Below are positions 44,346 to 55,599 of a stretch of DNA of 64,000 nucleotides, in pieces. Under the pieces are notes generated by a model. It had not been told where the DNA came from. It saw only the letters and a list, made by a program, of their open reading frames with translations, and did no database searches. How positions within the stretch are numbered: the stretch's first letter is position 1; every line of letters starts with the position of its first letter. The translations under genes and the position numbers were made by a program. Origin of the DNA: Mactromeris polynyma (Eukaryota > Mollusca > Bivalvia > Venerida > Mactridae); contig JASFXZ010000040.1 of NCBI GenBank assembly GCA_032209605.1, positions 310,001 to 374,000 on the forward strand. Direction: 5' to 3'.

Positions 44346-45610
44346 GCTGCATCCATTTAACTTGCACAGCTCATTTATTTTATATGTTTTCAGGCGCAGG
44401 TATAAATATCACCATATCTTGGTCAAACTTACTCTGATCTTGCTGAAAATTTCAACAAACATAGCTCAGATGCCTGGCATAATATTTTATTTATAGCATG
44501 TCATAAATCCACATATTGAACAAATAAAATCTATAAATGTGATTGTGTGAAAGGATTCAGTACTGCAGCTCCTACTTAAAGATAATCGTGTTGATTAAAA
44601 ATAGTCTATTAGCGTGTGTGCCCACCCGGACTCGAAGATTAGTGTTATTCAAACCGATAAATTCGACCCGAGAATCATGATCTACACATAGTCAATATCA
44701 TATAGACACAAACTTTCGTGTGAGAAATGTTAATCAATAAACAAATTATTCGACATTAAAAATGTGCACACATATCGTATATACGATCGTGTCCGCTTTG
44801 TATAGTTTGCCTACATTGACCATTTTTCAAAAACCTTGGTACAAATGTTTACCACAAAAAGACAACTTGCCACCAGCACGAACCAGGCCCGTAGCTCGAT
44901 ACACTGGTAGATGGGGGTCAGTTTAATGATCTGGAGTCTTATCTCCATCATTTAGAAGTACATGTACTTGTATTCCTGCGTCTGCCACATATGATTGTGG
45001 TCACTGTTAGAGATTGCCATGGTTGAAAAAAATACAAAATGGTAACTTCATTCAGCAATTATTTAGTATTCCACGAATGCTCATTTTTTAATTGTTCTGG
45101 TCATAGTGATTGGAGACTGTTTGTACCTTACAGTGAATGACCCTGCAATCAGGTAACATGATTGGTATCACATCCGGTATAGGACTTTGTAGTGTAAGCT
45201 ATGTGCCATGAACTTGTTCGGCGCATCTGTACTAACATGGCTGTGTTAATTGCATATCATTAACATATCAGCGTTGTGTAAACCAATCATATCTTACATT
45301 AACCACTAAACCTTTTCCTTAACCGAAACACGTATGTAACCGTGATGCGGGTTGGTTAACTTTTGTTAAGGCCTATATATTCTGACATATCGAAAAGAAT
45401 TTTTCGAAGAACAATGAATGAAATAAACTGCCTTACAGCATAAATGGCTGTAGATACGTTTTTCATATAACGTGTTTCATTGCAAAAATTGTCACAATGA
45501 ATTTACTTGCAAATAATTGTGTCAAATTCAGAGAAATAATCATCATTTTCGTCTGCAATGTCATTCATTATCATAGTTACGAGTATACAGAGTTTTATTT
45601 CACATGAAAA
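44346..45610. other. Intergenic, little recognised
   Basis: Contains a short match, caggcccgtagctcgatac (44886-44904), to the ends of the 59879-63615 element. Otherwise AT-rich unique-looking sequence. Confidence 0.4.
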
Positions 45611-45616
45611 TGAGGG

Positions 45617-47090
45617 TCCAAAGTATCAGTATAGAACATTCATCAGTATAGAACATTCATCAGTATAGAATATTCGTCAGTATAGAATATTCGTCAGTAT
45701 AGAACATTCATCAGTATAGAACATTCATCAGTATAGAACATTCATCAGTATAGAACATTCATCAGTATAGAACATTCATCAGTATAGAATATTCGTCAGT
45801 ATAGAACATTCATCAGTATAGAACATTCATCAGTATAGAACATTCATCAGTATAGAATATTCGTCAGTATAGAACATTCATCAGTATAGAACATTCATCA
45901 GTATAGAACAGTCATCAGTATAGAACATTCATCAGTATAGAACATTCATCAGTATAGAAAATTCATCAGTATAGAACATTCATCAGTATAGAAAATTCAT
46001 CAGAATAGAACATTCATCAGTATAGAACATTCATCAGTATAGAACATTCATCAGTATAGAAAATTCATCAGAATAGAACATTCATCAGTATAGAACATTC
46101 ATCAGTATAGAAAAGTCATCAGTTTAGAACATTCATCAGTATAGAACAGTCATCAGTATAGAACATTCATCAGTATAGAACATTCATCAGTATAGAACAT
46201 TCATCAGTATAGAATAGTCATCATTATAGAACATTCATCATTATAGAACATTCATCAGTATAGAATAGTCATCATTATAGAACATTCATCAGTATAGAAA
46301 ATTCATCAGTATAGAACAGTCATCAGTATAAACGGTCATCAGTATAGAACATTCATCAGCATAGAACATTCATCAGTATAGAATAGTCATCGGTATAGAA
46401 CATTCATCAGTCTAGAAAATTCATCAGTATATAACAGTCATCAGTATAAACGGTCATCAGTATAGAACAGTAATCAGTATACAACATTCATCAGCATACA
46501 ACATTCATCAGTATAGAATAGTCATAAATATAGAACATTCATCAGTATAGAACAGTCATCAGTATACAACATTCATCAGTATACAACATTGATCAGTTTA
46601 GAACATTCATCAGTATAGAACAATCATCAGTACAGAACATTCATCAGTATAGAACATTCATCAGTATAGACCAGACATCAGTATAAAACGGTCATCAGTA
46701 TAGAACATTCATCAGCATAGAACATTCATCAGTATAGAACAGTCATCAATATACAACATTCATCAGTATAGAACATTCATCAGTATAAAACGGTCATCAG
46801 TATAGAACATTCATCAGCATAGAACAGTCATCGGTATAGAACAGTCATCAGTATAAAACGGTCATCAGTATAGAACAGTCAGCAGTATACAATATTTATC
46901 AGTATAAAACGGTCATCAGTATAGAACATTCAGCAGTATACAATATTTATCAGTATAAAACGGTCATCAGTATAGAACAGTCAGCAGTATACAATATTTA
47001 TCAGTATAAAACGGTCATCAGTATAGAACATTCAGCAGTATACAATGATAATCAGTATATAACAGTCATCAGTATAAACCAGTCTTCATA
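45617..47090 (+). repeat. 17-bp minisatellite, about 86 units
   Basis: Unit CATCAGTATAGAACATT. The first third is nearly homogeneous with an ATTCGTCAGTATAGAAT variant; the 3' third is degenerate with CGGTCATCAGTATAAAA and CAATATTTATCAG variants, arranged in a repeating multi-unit order (about 68 bp) at about 46850-47040. Confidence 0.95.
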
Positions 47091-47379
47091 TGGCCTTGGT
47101 GATTGCTTTATGTACTTGTTCTGTGTCACATGTACTATCTTCTTTGAGAAACCAATGTCCGAATTCTTTTGCTCTTTTTATTTTGTTATCATTACCTATA
47201 TAATAAGAGATCACAATGTAAAACCACCGTTATTTATACATTTGTAATACAAAGGTTTGAACATTTCAAAGATAAATAATTAAAAAAATATTTAGAATAG
47301 CAAGAGTGGAATATCGTTTTATACATGGTAAAAATGTTTAGGCGTTGTGATGGTCGCACAATAGATGTCATTGTCCTTG

Positions 47380-47460
47380 ACCCGTATGCAGAAACCTACA
47401 CTCCGATCATACTCCACTCACACTCACCCAAATGACGCTCAGGTGTAGCGGAGTGACGGC
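47380..47460. mobile_element. CACTC/GAGTG MITE fragment, copy C
   Basis: cccgtatgcagaaacctac, ctccactcacactcaccc and gtagcggagtgacgg match the reverse complement of the end of copy B (6574-6730). Partial copy. Confidence 0.5.
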
Positions 47461-47752
47461 CGCAGAATGAAACTCTTACACGGTATAAACAATAAAATTA
47501 TGACAAACGTATGTTCTATTTTACCTATCACCCAATTATTGCTGATCATAACTGGCTTCCACAGTTTTCTCTGTTCTTTTGAAGTCGAATACCAGATTCC
47601 GTCAGCGTATACATCAAGCGGCAGCTCTCTTGTTACTACGTTTGCATACCTGAAATATAATTAACGTTTTTTTCATTATATCATACAAAAGACCGGTGGT
47701 GACATTCACATTTCAGTATTTCTCTCCTAGAAAATATTGAATTCGGGGAGTT

Positions 47753-47815
47753 GAAATTGTGAATTCGTGAAGTAATCGTGAAATCACGATTTCATTATTT
47801 CAAATTCACAATTTC
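47753..47815. repeat. 63-nt near-perfect hairpin
   Basis: Outer arms GAAATTGTGAATT and AATTCACAATTTC, inner arms AATCGTGA and TCACGATT. Built from repeated (A)ATTCGTGAAAT-like words; probably the core of a small inverted-repeat element. Confidence 0.7.
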
Positions 47816-48554
47816 ACGATTTCTAATGGGCCTATGCTGTCACCACATGACAGTTATTTAGCGGGAGTTTAAAGCGCTTGCGCTTCTGAGAAATCATGAC
47901 AAACATATTTAAATGGCTTCAAAGATATTTTGTCTTATACATGTATATCTGTGTTCTACTGTGTTTGCCTTGGAAGCGGGTTCTTTTGTTATTTGCCATG
48001 TTCGTTTATTTGGGTGATGGTAGGATTGTGTGAGGTTGGATGTTCCTTTATACGAAGTTTAAAACCCAATAGTGTATTGCCACTGACGGTACACAAGTCG
48101 GTACTTCTATATTTACTCATGTTTTATGTTTGTGTCTTATGTACCGTTTGACATTGTAAATGTTTACACGCAATAGAGATGCTTTGGGTTTTTTGTGCAA
48201 TATGTATGTGGCATTTTCTGCTTGATTTGTTTCATTCATATTCGTAGACACTTTTATTCCTATCGTCAATTAACTTGAATTTAAACTGAAATGTACGTAC
48301 AAGAATGTATATACTATACAGATTCTTCCGTGGCTTATATGCAATGTCCTGTTTTTTGTGCCCCACGAAACTCTTGTCGAACGTATCTCCTGCCCGTTGG
48401 CCATACAGTCTTCAGACTACATGTATATAGAAATTTATGTTAGCATGTATTATTGTGCATCTGGTACATCTTCGTCCCTCTTCACTTAGGGTAAAACAAA
48501 ATTACGGGCCCTTATATACGGTGTTCCGTTAGGGCCATCGTGACATCGCCCCTT

Positions 48555-48893
48555 CGCGCACTGGGCGATGGCACTATGCTACGATGTGATAGCACGATGA
48601 CACGATGCGATGGTACTGTGACACGATGCGATGGTACGATGACACGATGCGATGGTACGATGTTCTATCGCATCGTGTCATCGTGCCATCGCATTGTTCC
48701 ATCGTGCTATCGCATCGTGTCATCGTGCATCGCATCGTGTCTTCGTGCCATCATCTCATCGTGCCATCGCATCGTGCCATCGTCTCATCGCATCGTGTCA
48801 TCGTGCCATCGCGTCCTCGTCTCATCGTGCCATCGCATCGTGCCATCGCATCGTGCCATCGCATCGTGTCATCGTCTCATCGTGTCATATTCA
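48555..48893. repeat. CGATG/CATCG tandem array, left arm
   Basis: Composite units such as cacgatgacacgatgcgatgg, first in CGATG then, past 48664, in CATCG orientation. Confidence 0.9.
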
Positions 48894-48946
48894 TTAAACT
48901 AAAATGTTTCCATAGAACCCAAATGCCCCCCACACTTCCTGCCTTT

Positions 48947-49309
48947 TCACATAACCAAGGGTCATTACTCCGCCCAATGTCGAAGAGGTACAACAAAATT
49001 ACCCTCTGCACAACTTCACATGCTGATAAGCATTTAAGATAGACGCAGCATAAAATACATTTAAACACTATAATTTCACTATTGATTTTCGCCATACAAG
49101 ATTGCAAGCTCTGTATGCTTTTTTAACTAAGTCAAGGGCTATAACTTTGCATTAACTGGGCGCAGCCAAACATGGAATCCCAGGTCCACAACTACACATG
49201 CTGAAAAACGTTCCTGTAAAGTTTAGTGACACTGGCTCATATACTGTTGGAGATATGTGCGTCTCAAAATTGCATACTCTGTAGGCTATATTTCAACTAA
49301 GTCAAAAGC
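48947..49309 (+). repeat. Two ~175-bp direct repeats in the foldback core
   Basis: Two diverged tandem units share (a)ccaagggtcattac / gtcaagggctataac, cacatgctgataagca / cacatgctgaaaaacg, and ctctgtatgcttttttaact / ctctgtaggctatatttc. The second unit resembles a common bivalve repeat as I recall it (ctgggcgcagccaaacatgg). Confidence 0.6.
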
Positions 49310-49312
49310 ACG

Positions 49313-50034
49313 ATGAGACTATGACACGATGACACGATGACGCGATGACGCGATGACGCGATGACACGATGGCACGATGACACGATGCGATGGCACAATG
49401 ACACGAGACACGATGCGATGGTACGATGACACGATGCGATGGCACGATGCGATGGCACGATGGTACGATGAGACGATGCGATGGCACGATGAGACGAGGA
49501 CGCGATGGCACGATATCACGATGAGACGATGGCACGATGAGACGATGGCACGATGCGATGGCACGTTGACACGATGCGATTGTGCGATGGCACTGGGCGA
49601 TGGCACGATGACACGATGCGATGAGACGATGACACGATGCGATTGTGCGATGGCACTGGGCGAAGGCACGATGACACGATGCGATGGTACGATATCACGA
49701 TGCGATGGTACGATGCGATGGGACGATGACACGATGGGACGATGCGATGGCACGATGACACGATACGATGGCACGATGACACGATGCGATGGCACGATGA
49801 CACGATGCGATGGCACGATGAGACGATGAGACGATGCGATGGCACGATGAGACGAGGACGCGATGGCACGATATCACGATGAGACGATGGCACGATGAGA
49901 CGATGGCACGATGCGATGGCACGTTGAGACGATGCGATGGCACGATGACACGATGCGATAGAACAACTTGCCATCGCATCGTGTCATCGTATCATCGCAT
50001 CGTGCCATCGCATCGTCCCATCGTGTCATCGCCC
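49313..50034. repeat. CGATG/CATCG tandem array, right arm
   Basis: About 650 bp of CGATG-oriented units followed by a short CATCG-oriented stretch beyond 49970. Longer than the left arm by roughly 380 bp. Contains internal longer duplications (for example gatgagacgaggacgcgatgg at about 49486-49508 and 49846-49868). Confidence 0.9.
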
Positions 50035-50086
50035 AGTGGGCGAAGGAACGATGCCACGATGGCCCTAACGGAACACCGTACTTATA

Positions 50087-53000
50087 GCATTTTGACTTTG
50101 TATCGCATGAAGTGCTTATGCAACAGTTATGAGACTGCATTAATATATATCAGCCTATGAAGTTGTGCACGTAGAGCTTATAGTTCCCCTTCTCATCCAG
50201 GAAAAACTACTTAATAGGGCCTTTTTCAGTAGAACATTAGCATTATGTCATTGGTTAGTTACTGAGAGAAAGGTCAGTATAAGGCTGATTGTTCCTTCGT
50301 GCTGGACGATACCATTCTGTCTGTTGTTAGGTACGTAATGATTAATTACTTTTAATAATTAGTTACTGCCCACTTAGTCAATATATGTGTATACATTGGA
50401 AAACAATTACCATATAGCGTTTAAGTGTGAGGATAGATAGTTTCGATTTAAATCCCAGAATTTTTACTGACAGTTCCAAGGCTGCAAATCGCTGTATGTG
50501 TTTTAATTGTATATTAAAGTTTCCTTTCCCAATGTGTAATTATTTTACTTGATATCGTGTAGATGTTATTTTCTACACCCGTTCGGGCTATTGTTGCCAG
50601 CTGTCTTGACTTGTCTTGTGGTGTATCACATCCATTAAATCCCACCGTTTGTCCTCATTAATTCTCCTAAGTTGTCATTATGGTCCGTCCCTGTTCCCTT
50701 GCGTATTTACCCTTGCACCTCCTCAAATACCTGTTGTTTTATGAACTGTTGTTTTCCCGGTCTTATGTATGTGGCGTTCCCTGTCGACACTCAAGCTCTC
50801 TTGTAATAAGACCACATGTTATATGTTGTGAGGTTAGTTCTCTTTAGACAATTACACATGATTGCGATGTATGTGTAAACATGTCTACATTTGTATTTAT
50901 ATAATTGTGTAAGTTTTTCATTCATCATTTATATACATGCTGATTGAACTGAAATAGTTCTAATGCAGAAACATGTTAGTAATAGTAATAATTTAATATT
51001 ATGTATTTTTGTTTTCCCGAAGTAAGCCGTATATTTTCATATCTCCAATGTATAATTAATACATGAATTATGACATTGCATAACTAATGATAACATACTT
51101 AACTTGAATTGGAATTACACTACAATTGTTAATGTTAAAGATGCCTTAACCAATATAGCAACAATACCGGAATAGCCAGTTCTAATATTTTACGTTCAGA
51201 TGGACCAAATGCATCTTTAATTAACATAAGGTGGCTGATCTAGGAGTTAACATTTACGGGCCGTCTTTATATTGTTGTGGTAAAACAGTATATATAGATA
51301 AAAAGTAAATGATGAAGTCGAGCATACGGTTTAAATCTTAACCTCTATTTGACATTTACAATTGATTTCAAATGTTGACTATATAGAAACAAGTCTTTCT
51401 AGGTATTGTCAAGAGATAGTGAAGATATAGTCATGAAAGCCATTAAGTGATATGACAAACATCTCAGTCAACCCGGATGCTTTGATAGGTTCACTCTGAT
51501 AAACATGATTGTATCCTGTAGATAACTCGCACCAACTTGTACATGCTGATACAATCTACACAGTATGGCTTTGAAAGTGGTCTTGATTGCATATGTATCT
51601 TGTGTAAATTGAAACTTAATAAATTCGGAAATCAGCTAAGTATTATAATTGCCTACGTGATATTATTCATGATTTATCAGAATAACAGGAAACAGATTCG
51701 ATATGACCTAGACGAGTTCCAGAAACCCCTCCATATTACTTAGTAAACTCCGATTATAGCAGTTATGTTACATGTTTCATATGTAAATTATGATGAGTGT
51801 ATTTTGCTTTTAAATTAGGTGCATGCGTTCATGTTCATGTGCTTTTTGAATGGATGTGTCTATTCATACTCGAGTTATTTATTCTTTGTTATATACATTG
51901 CGTCAGCAGTGATGCACAGTAACGACAGTTCGGATACTGCGTCTCATATCCATCACATACCTTGCAACAGTTCTTTACATATGCTTACTCACTTCGATTA
52001 ATATTTATGCCAAAAATACTAGTAATACTTATACAGGGCCTTAACCTAAGCAAAAACAATCATTAGACTACTAACTTGTCCTACAGGTAAGGATTTGAAT
52101 GCGAAGCTCAAACATTATTTCATATTTTCATTGATTAAATCACGCAGAGTATTACGTCTTGTCAATATCAGTGCCAACACATTCGACGAAAATGTTTTGT
52201 TAACTTGTAAATCGTGCACTTGGCTATGCTCTTTATCAGGTCCGCGCGTTAAAGAAAGGATCACGGCGGCTAGCACAAGAGTGTACGACATAAATCATTT
52301 AAGAATACCTAAACATACATACAGGCTTGAAAAAGCTATTAAAAACACACTACTCTTTACTGCAATAAACCAGTTTACACTATTTTCTTGTAAGAAATAT
52401 AGTAAGTGTCCACGAGTTGATGGTGACTAGTGAGTAGGGTATAATAAAAAAGACACACACGTTGTTGTCGGAAAGTGTTGCATTCCCCTCCATAACTTCA
52501 GAAGCGCTCTAGAGAAAGGAATACAGAACAGCATTTAGTACTTTGATTATACATTTGATTAGAAGTATGTTTTTTTTCTACAGACAGACCTCATTGAAGT
52601 CCAATTGTTATGATAATACAAAACAACGAATAGCAGTCCGTAATAATCGACTTGATATAGTCCCTGACGCAAACTCGATTATGACAGTGTCAACAAGGTA
52701 GTCGACCCTATCATGCGGTATACTCTTACGAAAAATAAACACCTCTGTTTACATTAATAGAGTCTGTCCAGGTAAGTTGTGCCATGACTAAAACATTTGT
52801 TAATTAAATTCAGATAGGTGGCTCATTTACAACAACTATTCATATATGTAATAATGTAATTATAAGTATGCTTCGAATGGACTCAACTGTCAACTTTTGT
52901 CATTTACTCTTATTTTTATGCCACTGAATGTAACGTATTTTGCGAGAAAGAATAAATTCCACTCCAAACTTTCCTGTGGAAACAATTTGCTTTTGTGATA

Positions 53001-54385
53001 TGCTATTGAATGAGACATTCTCTGAAATGAAACGCTAACGGAATAAGTGCATGCTCATTGGATGTAAGACACAGGAAGAGGCGGAGTGAACTATAAGTTT
53101 TGATGGAAGCAAGGTAAGACCGGGTACGAGATGTATTTATTATGTTAACAATTCGAAAACATTGGATATGAGCGCAGAAAAGGGCCCATTAGGTACACAA
53201 ATCACAATTCAAAATGTTTACCCTAGATTATTATTTTCCTCTACGAAAATTCTTTTGAAATGAAGCTATATAGCGTTTTGATAATACATCGTACTAAGTG
53301 CATAGCTTGTCAGGTTTTATGGACGGTATAACGTCGCAAAACACCCATACTTAATTTCAGCTATGTTTGAAATCATTTGACATGTTGAATGATTCATTGA
53401 AATACTTGCTTGAGATTGATATAGCCACCTTATGCAGTGAAATTATCAAAATATCCATAAAATTCTAAAAAATAAAATATCTTATACATTTTCTGCACAG
53501 TGTAATTTTCCTGTAATTTCTAAATCTATTTAAGAATGAACTGTAGGTCAAATCTTAAGTTAATTATATCCAAAGCTTCATACAGTTTTAATTAATCGAA
53601 AGGCGTCTATAACGGTTCATATTCTGAGTTTCCTACGTTTCTATAGCGAATAAACACATTATAATGATAATTTACATAATGTATGGAATAATTCAAATAT
53701 CAACCAATATTTCACACATCATGTTATGCATATAGCATTGCAAATCTTCCTTTTATGAAAGGAGCATAATAATGTTGGTCTCTTATAACTTATAATTTTG
53801 GGCTATAAATTGAATTTTCAAGTTTACATAAACTTTGATTGATCAGTTGACATTCTTTTGTTTGTTGAGAAGTGAGATTGGCAACATATTTTATTCGCAC
53901 GTCGTGCAAATTACTTGACTGTTATACTAAATACATGCACATCGTGCTAATTACTTGACCATGAACTACATTGTATATATAATATATTTATATACGTATT
54001 TGACAAACAATCGTTAAGTAGATCATTAAATACTTAATAAACAATAGAAGGGCAATTTTAAACAATAAGGCAAACTTCATAATCAAATCCGATGTCATGA
54101 CTGGTATGAATTCGACCGGAAATTTATTTGATTTGAATCATTAATTGATGTATACATGCTCTTATTGTATGTGCATCTCAAAGCTAATAATATGAATTTC
54201 TCTAAGTTTGCTTGTACATTTTTAAATTAAAGGCAGTCATTTTTGTTTAAGCTGTGTTCATTTTCTTGAAATATCATGTGGTTATACCATGTAAAATTCA
54301 AAGATGTACAATTAGTCAATGAAATAATGACCTGAACCTTAGGTACGAGTATGAAATAGCATCAAAATAAAAAAACAAATCTACA
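50087..54385. other. Intergenic, nothing recognised
   Basis: Several short ORFs (the largest, 52095-52430 plus, 111 codons) show no family I recognise. No repeat was recognised with confidence. Confidence 0.5.
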
Positions 54386-54387
54386 AA

Positions 54388-54453
54388 GTGGAAACCTCTG
54401 CAAACCGGAATTTTCAATCGGTCCCGAAGGAGTTCGGTTTAGGGAGGTTCCAC
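54388..54453. repeat. 66-bp imperfect hairpin repeat
   Basis: GTGGAAACCTCTGCAAACCG faces CGGTTTAGGGAGGTTCCAC. I recall similar blocks as frequent short inverted repeats in molluscs. No coding. Confidence 0.55.
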
Positions 54454-54662
54454 TGTATTAGCAAGAAATGTATCTTTAAAAATGATAGAAACTGTTTTTC
54501 TTCTGAAAATAGAAATATTTGACTTTGAAAACTTAGAAGTTAATATTTCATGTCCTATTTACATCTCCATTCTTTAAACGCTTTTTCCATTCCAGATCTG
54601 GTTATTATGTAATTTTTCATCTATCCTTCAATGAAACAAATACATTTAGTGATACTATGTAA

Positions 54663-55568
54663 CTACAAATATTGTACAGAGGCATTAAGGGAACTTAAAT
54701 TATTTAATGCCGAAATAAACATATTGTATTGCCCATACCTGGAGTATACCAAACTTGACAAATATGTCTGGTCGTTTTCCTCCTCAGAAATCCGGACTGC
54801 AGCTGATTTTCTTTGTATTTGTCTGCCTAATATAACTAATCTATGAGTTAACTCTTTCCAAAGAGTTTTTGTCCTGTTCGTTGGAAAGATATAAATTAAT
54901 CCACCATTAACAATTTTATTATTTGTGTTAGACACAGGATTCACCAACAAATCTACGTTGTTCATTTTTTGAAGATTTGGTACGGGATTTTTGAACCAAA
55001 CATAATCGAATTCAAAGAGCATGACTTCATAGCCTGCTTCAATAAGAACTTGAAACAGTTCAGATCGACGAATCATTATTCTCACATATCCAGGTGTACT
55101 GTAATCTTGTTTATCTGCAGCTACACCAACATTTATAGAAACGACATGTAAGTTAGGCCAAGCAGTTTTCAGTTGTATCGCTGCTGTTTCACTTGTTGTT
55201 ACAACCAAGACACTTTCGTGAATATTCATTGACTGTGTATTACACAACCAACTGAATGCAAACGGCAAATAAGCGGCATTTATCAAAGTCACTAAAACGG
55301 TTTTATTAAACGAACTCACTTTCTTTGCTGCATTCAGTATAGTTTGTACTGTATTTGATCCAGCGTCGGTCTTCTGTTTTACTGAACCGTCCTCTAAACT
55401 GTGAGTGTCAACTTTAACATTCCAATGATTGTATTTTCTATATATCTCCGCATCACGTTTGTCGCCTTCTTCACTCCAAGAGTAAAGTGCAAATAAAACT
55501 AAAGATAGAGCTAAAACCATTATCAGTTTTGTAGATACTTTAGTGATCCGTCTATACATAATTGCCAT
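54663..55568 (-). CDS. Putative type II membrane glycosyltransferase, nucleotide-diphospho-sugar transferase type
   Basis: A 301-residue single-ORF protein from ATG 55568. Short cytoplasmic tail (MAIMYRRITKVSTK), one membrane segment at residues 15-31 (LIMVLALSLVLFALYSW), a stem, then a catalytic region. LFEFDYVWFKNP (184-195) occupies the place of the DxD metal/nucleotide-sugar site of the PF03407-type family (usually DxDxVWxxDP), here as EFD. NGGLIYIFPT (221-230) and ENDQTYL (264-270) match its other motifs. These proteins sit in the Golgi and transfer sugars to proteins or glycans. The ORF ends about 30 residues after ENDQ, short for the family. A possible donor TCCAG|GTATGG at 54738 could lead to a missing 3' exon, or the protein is truncated. 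Assignment is by motif from memory. Confidence 0.65.
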   Translation of the reverse strand: MAIMYRRITKVSTKLIMVLALSLVLFALYSWSEEGDKRDAEIYRKYNHWNVKVDTHSLEDGSVKQKTDAGSNTVQTILNAAKKVSSFNKTVLVTLINAAYLPFAFSWLCNTQSMNIHESVLVVTTSETAAIQLKTAWPNLHVVSINVGVAADKQDYSTPGYVRIMIRRSELFQVLIEAGYEVMLFEFDYVWFKNPVPNLQKMNNVDLLVNPVSNTNNKIVNGGLIYIFPTNRTKTLWKELTHRLVILGRQIQRKSAAVRISEEENDQTYLSSLVYSRYGQYNMFISALNNLSSLNASVQYL

Positions 55569-55599
55569 CTCCAAACATCTACCAAATCCGCGATGAATT

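Larger units (their letters stand above)
48517..50080. mobile_element. Foldback-type DNA element with tandem-repeat arms
   Basis: Termini are TACGGTGTTCCGTTAGGGCC (48517-48536) and its exact reverse complement (50061-50080). The inverted match continues for ~58 bp with about five differences, including a shared CACTGGGCGATG. CTTATA lies directly outside both ends (48511-48516, 50081-50086), a 6-bp target-site duplication. Inside, each arm is a CGATG-rich array that flips to CATCG at an axis (about 48664 and 49970, both marked by GATAGAACA or its complement). The core (48891-49312) is non-satellite. No transposase; the many long ORFs here arise only from the repeat. The design resembles foldback elements whose long inverted repeats are tandem arrays. 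Confidence 0.88.

Noticed and set aside
45617..47090. CRISPR array
   Set aside because: Units are contiguous 17-mers with no unique spacers, in eukaryotic DNA; it is a minisatellite.
48540..50160. Several ORFs of 80-165 codons on both strands, rich in His/Arg/Ser/Cys or Asp/Trp/Arg
   Set aside because: They are readings of the CGATG/CATCG tandem arrays in the foldback element; composition follows the repeat and no start, domain or non-repeat exit supports coding.
52095..52430. Plus-strand ORF of 111 codons as a gene
   Set aside because: No recognised family, no supporting splice sites or context; length alone is not enough in this background.
54631..54846. Plus-strand ORF of 71 codons
   Set aside because: Shadow of the glycosyltransferase-like ORF on the minus strand.
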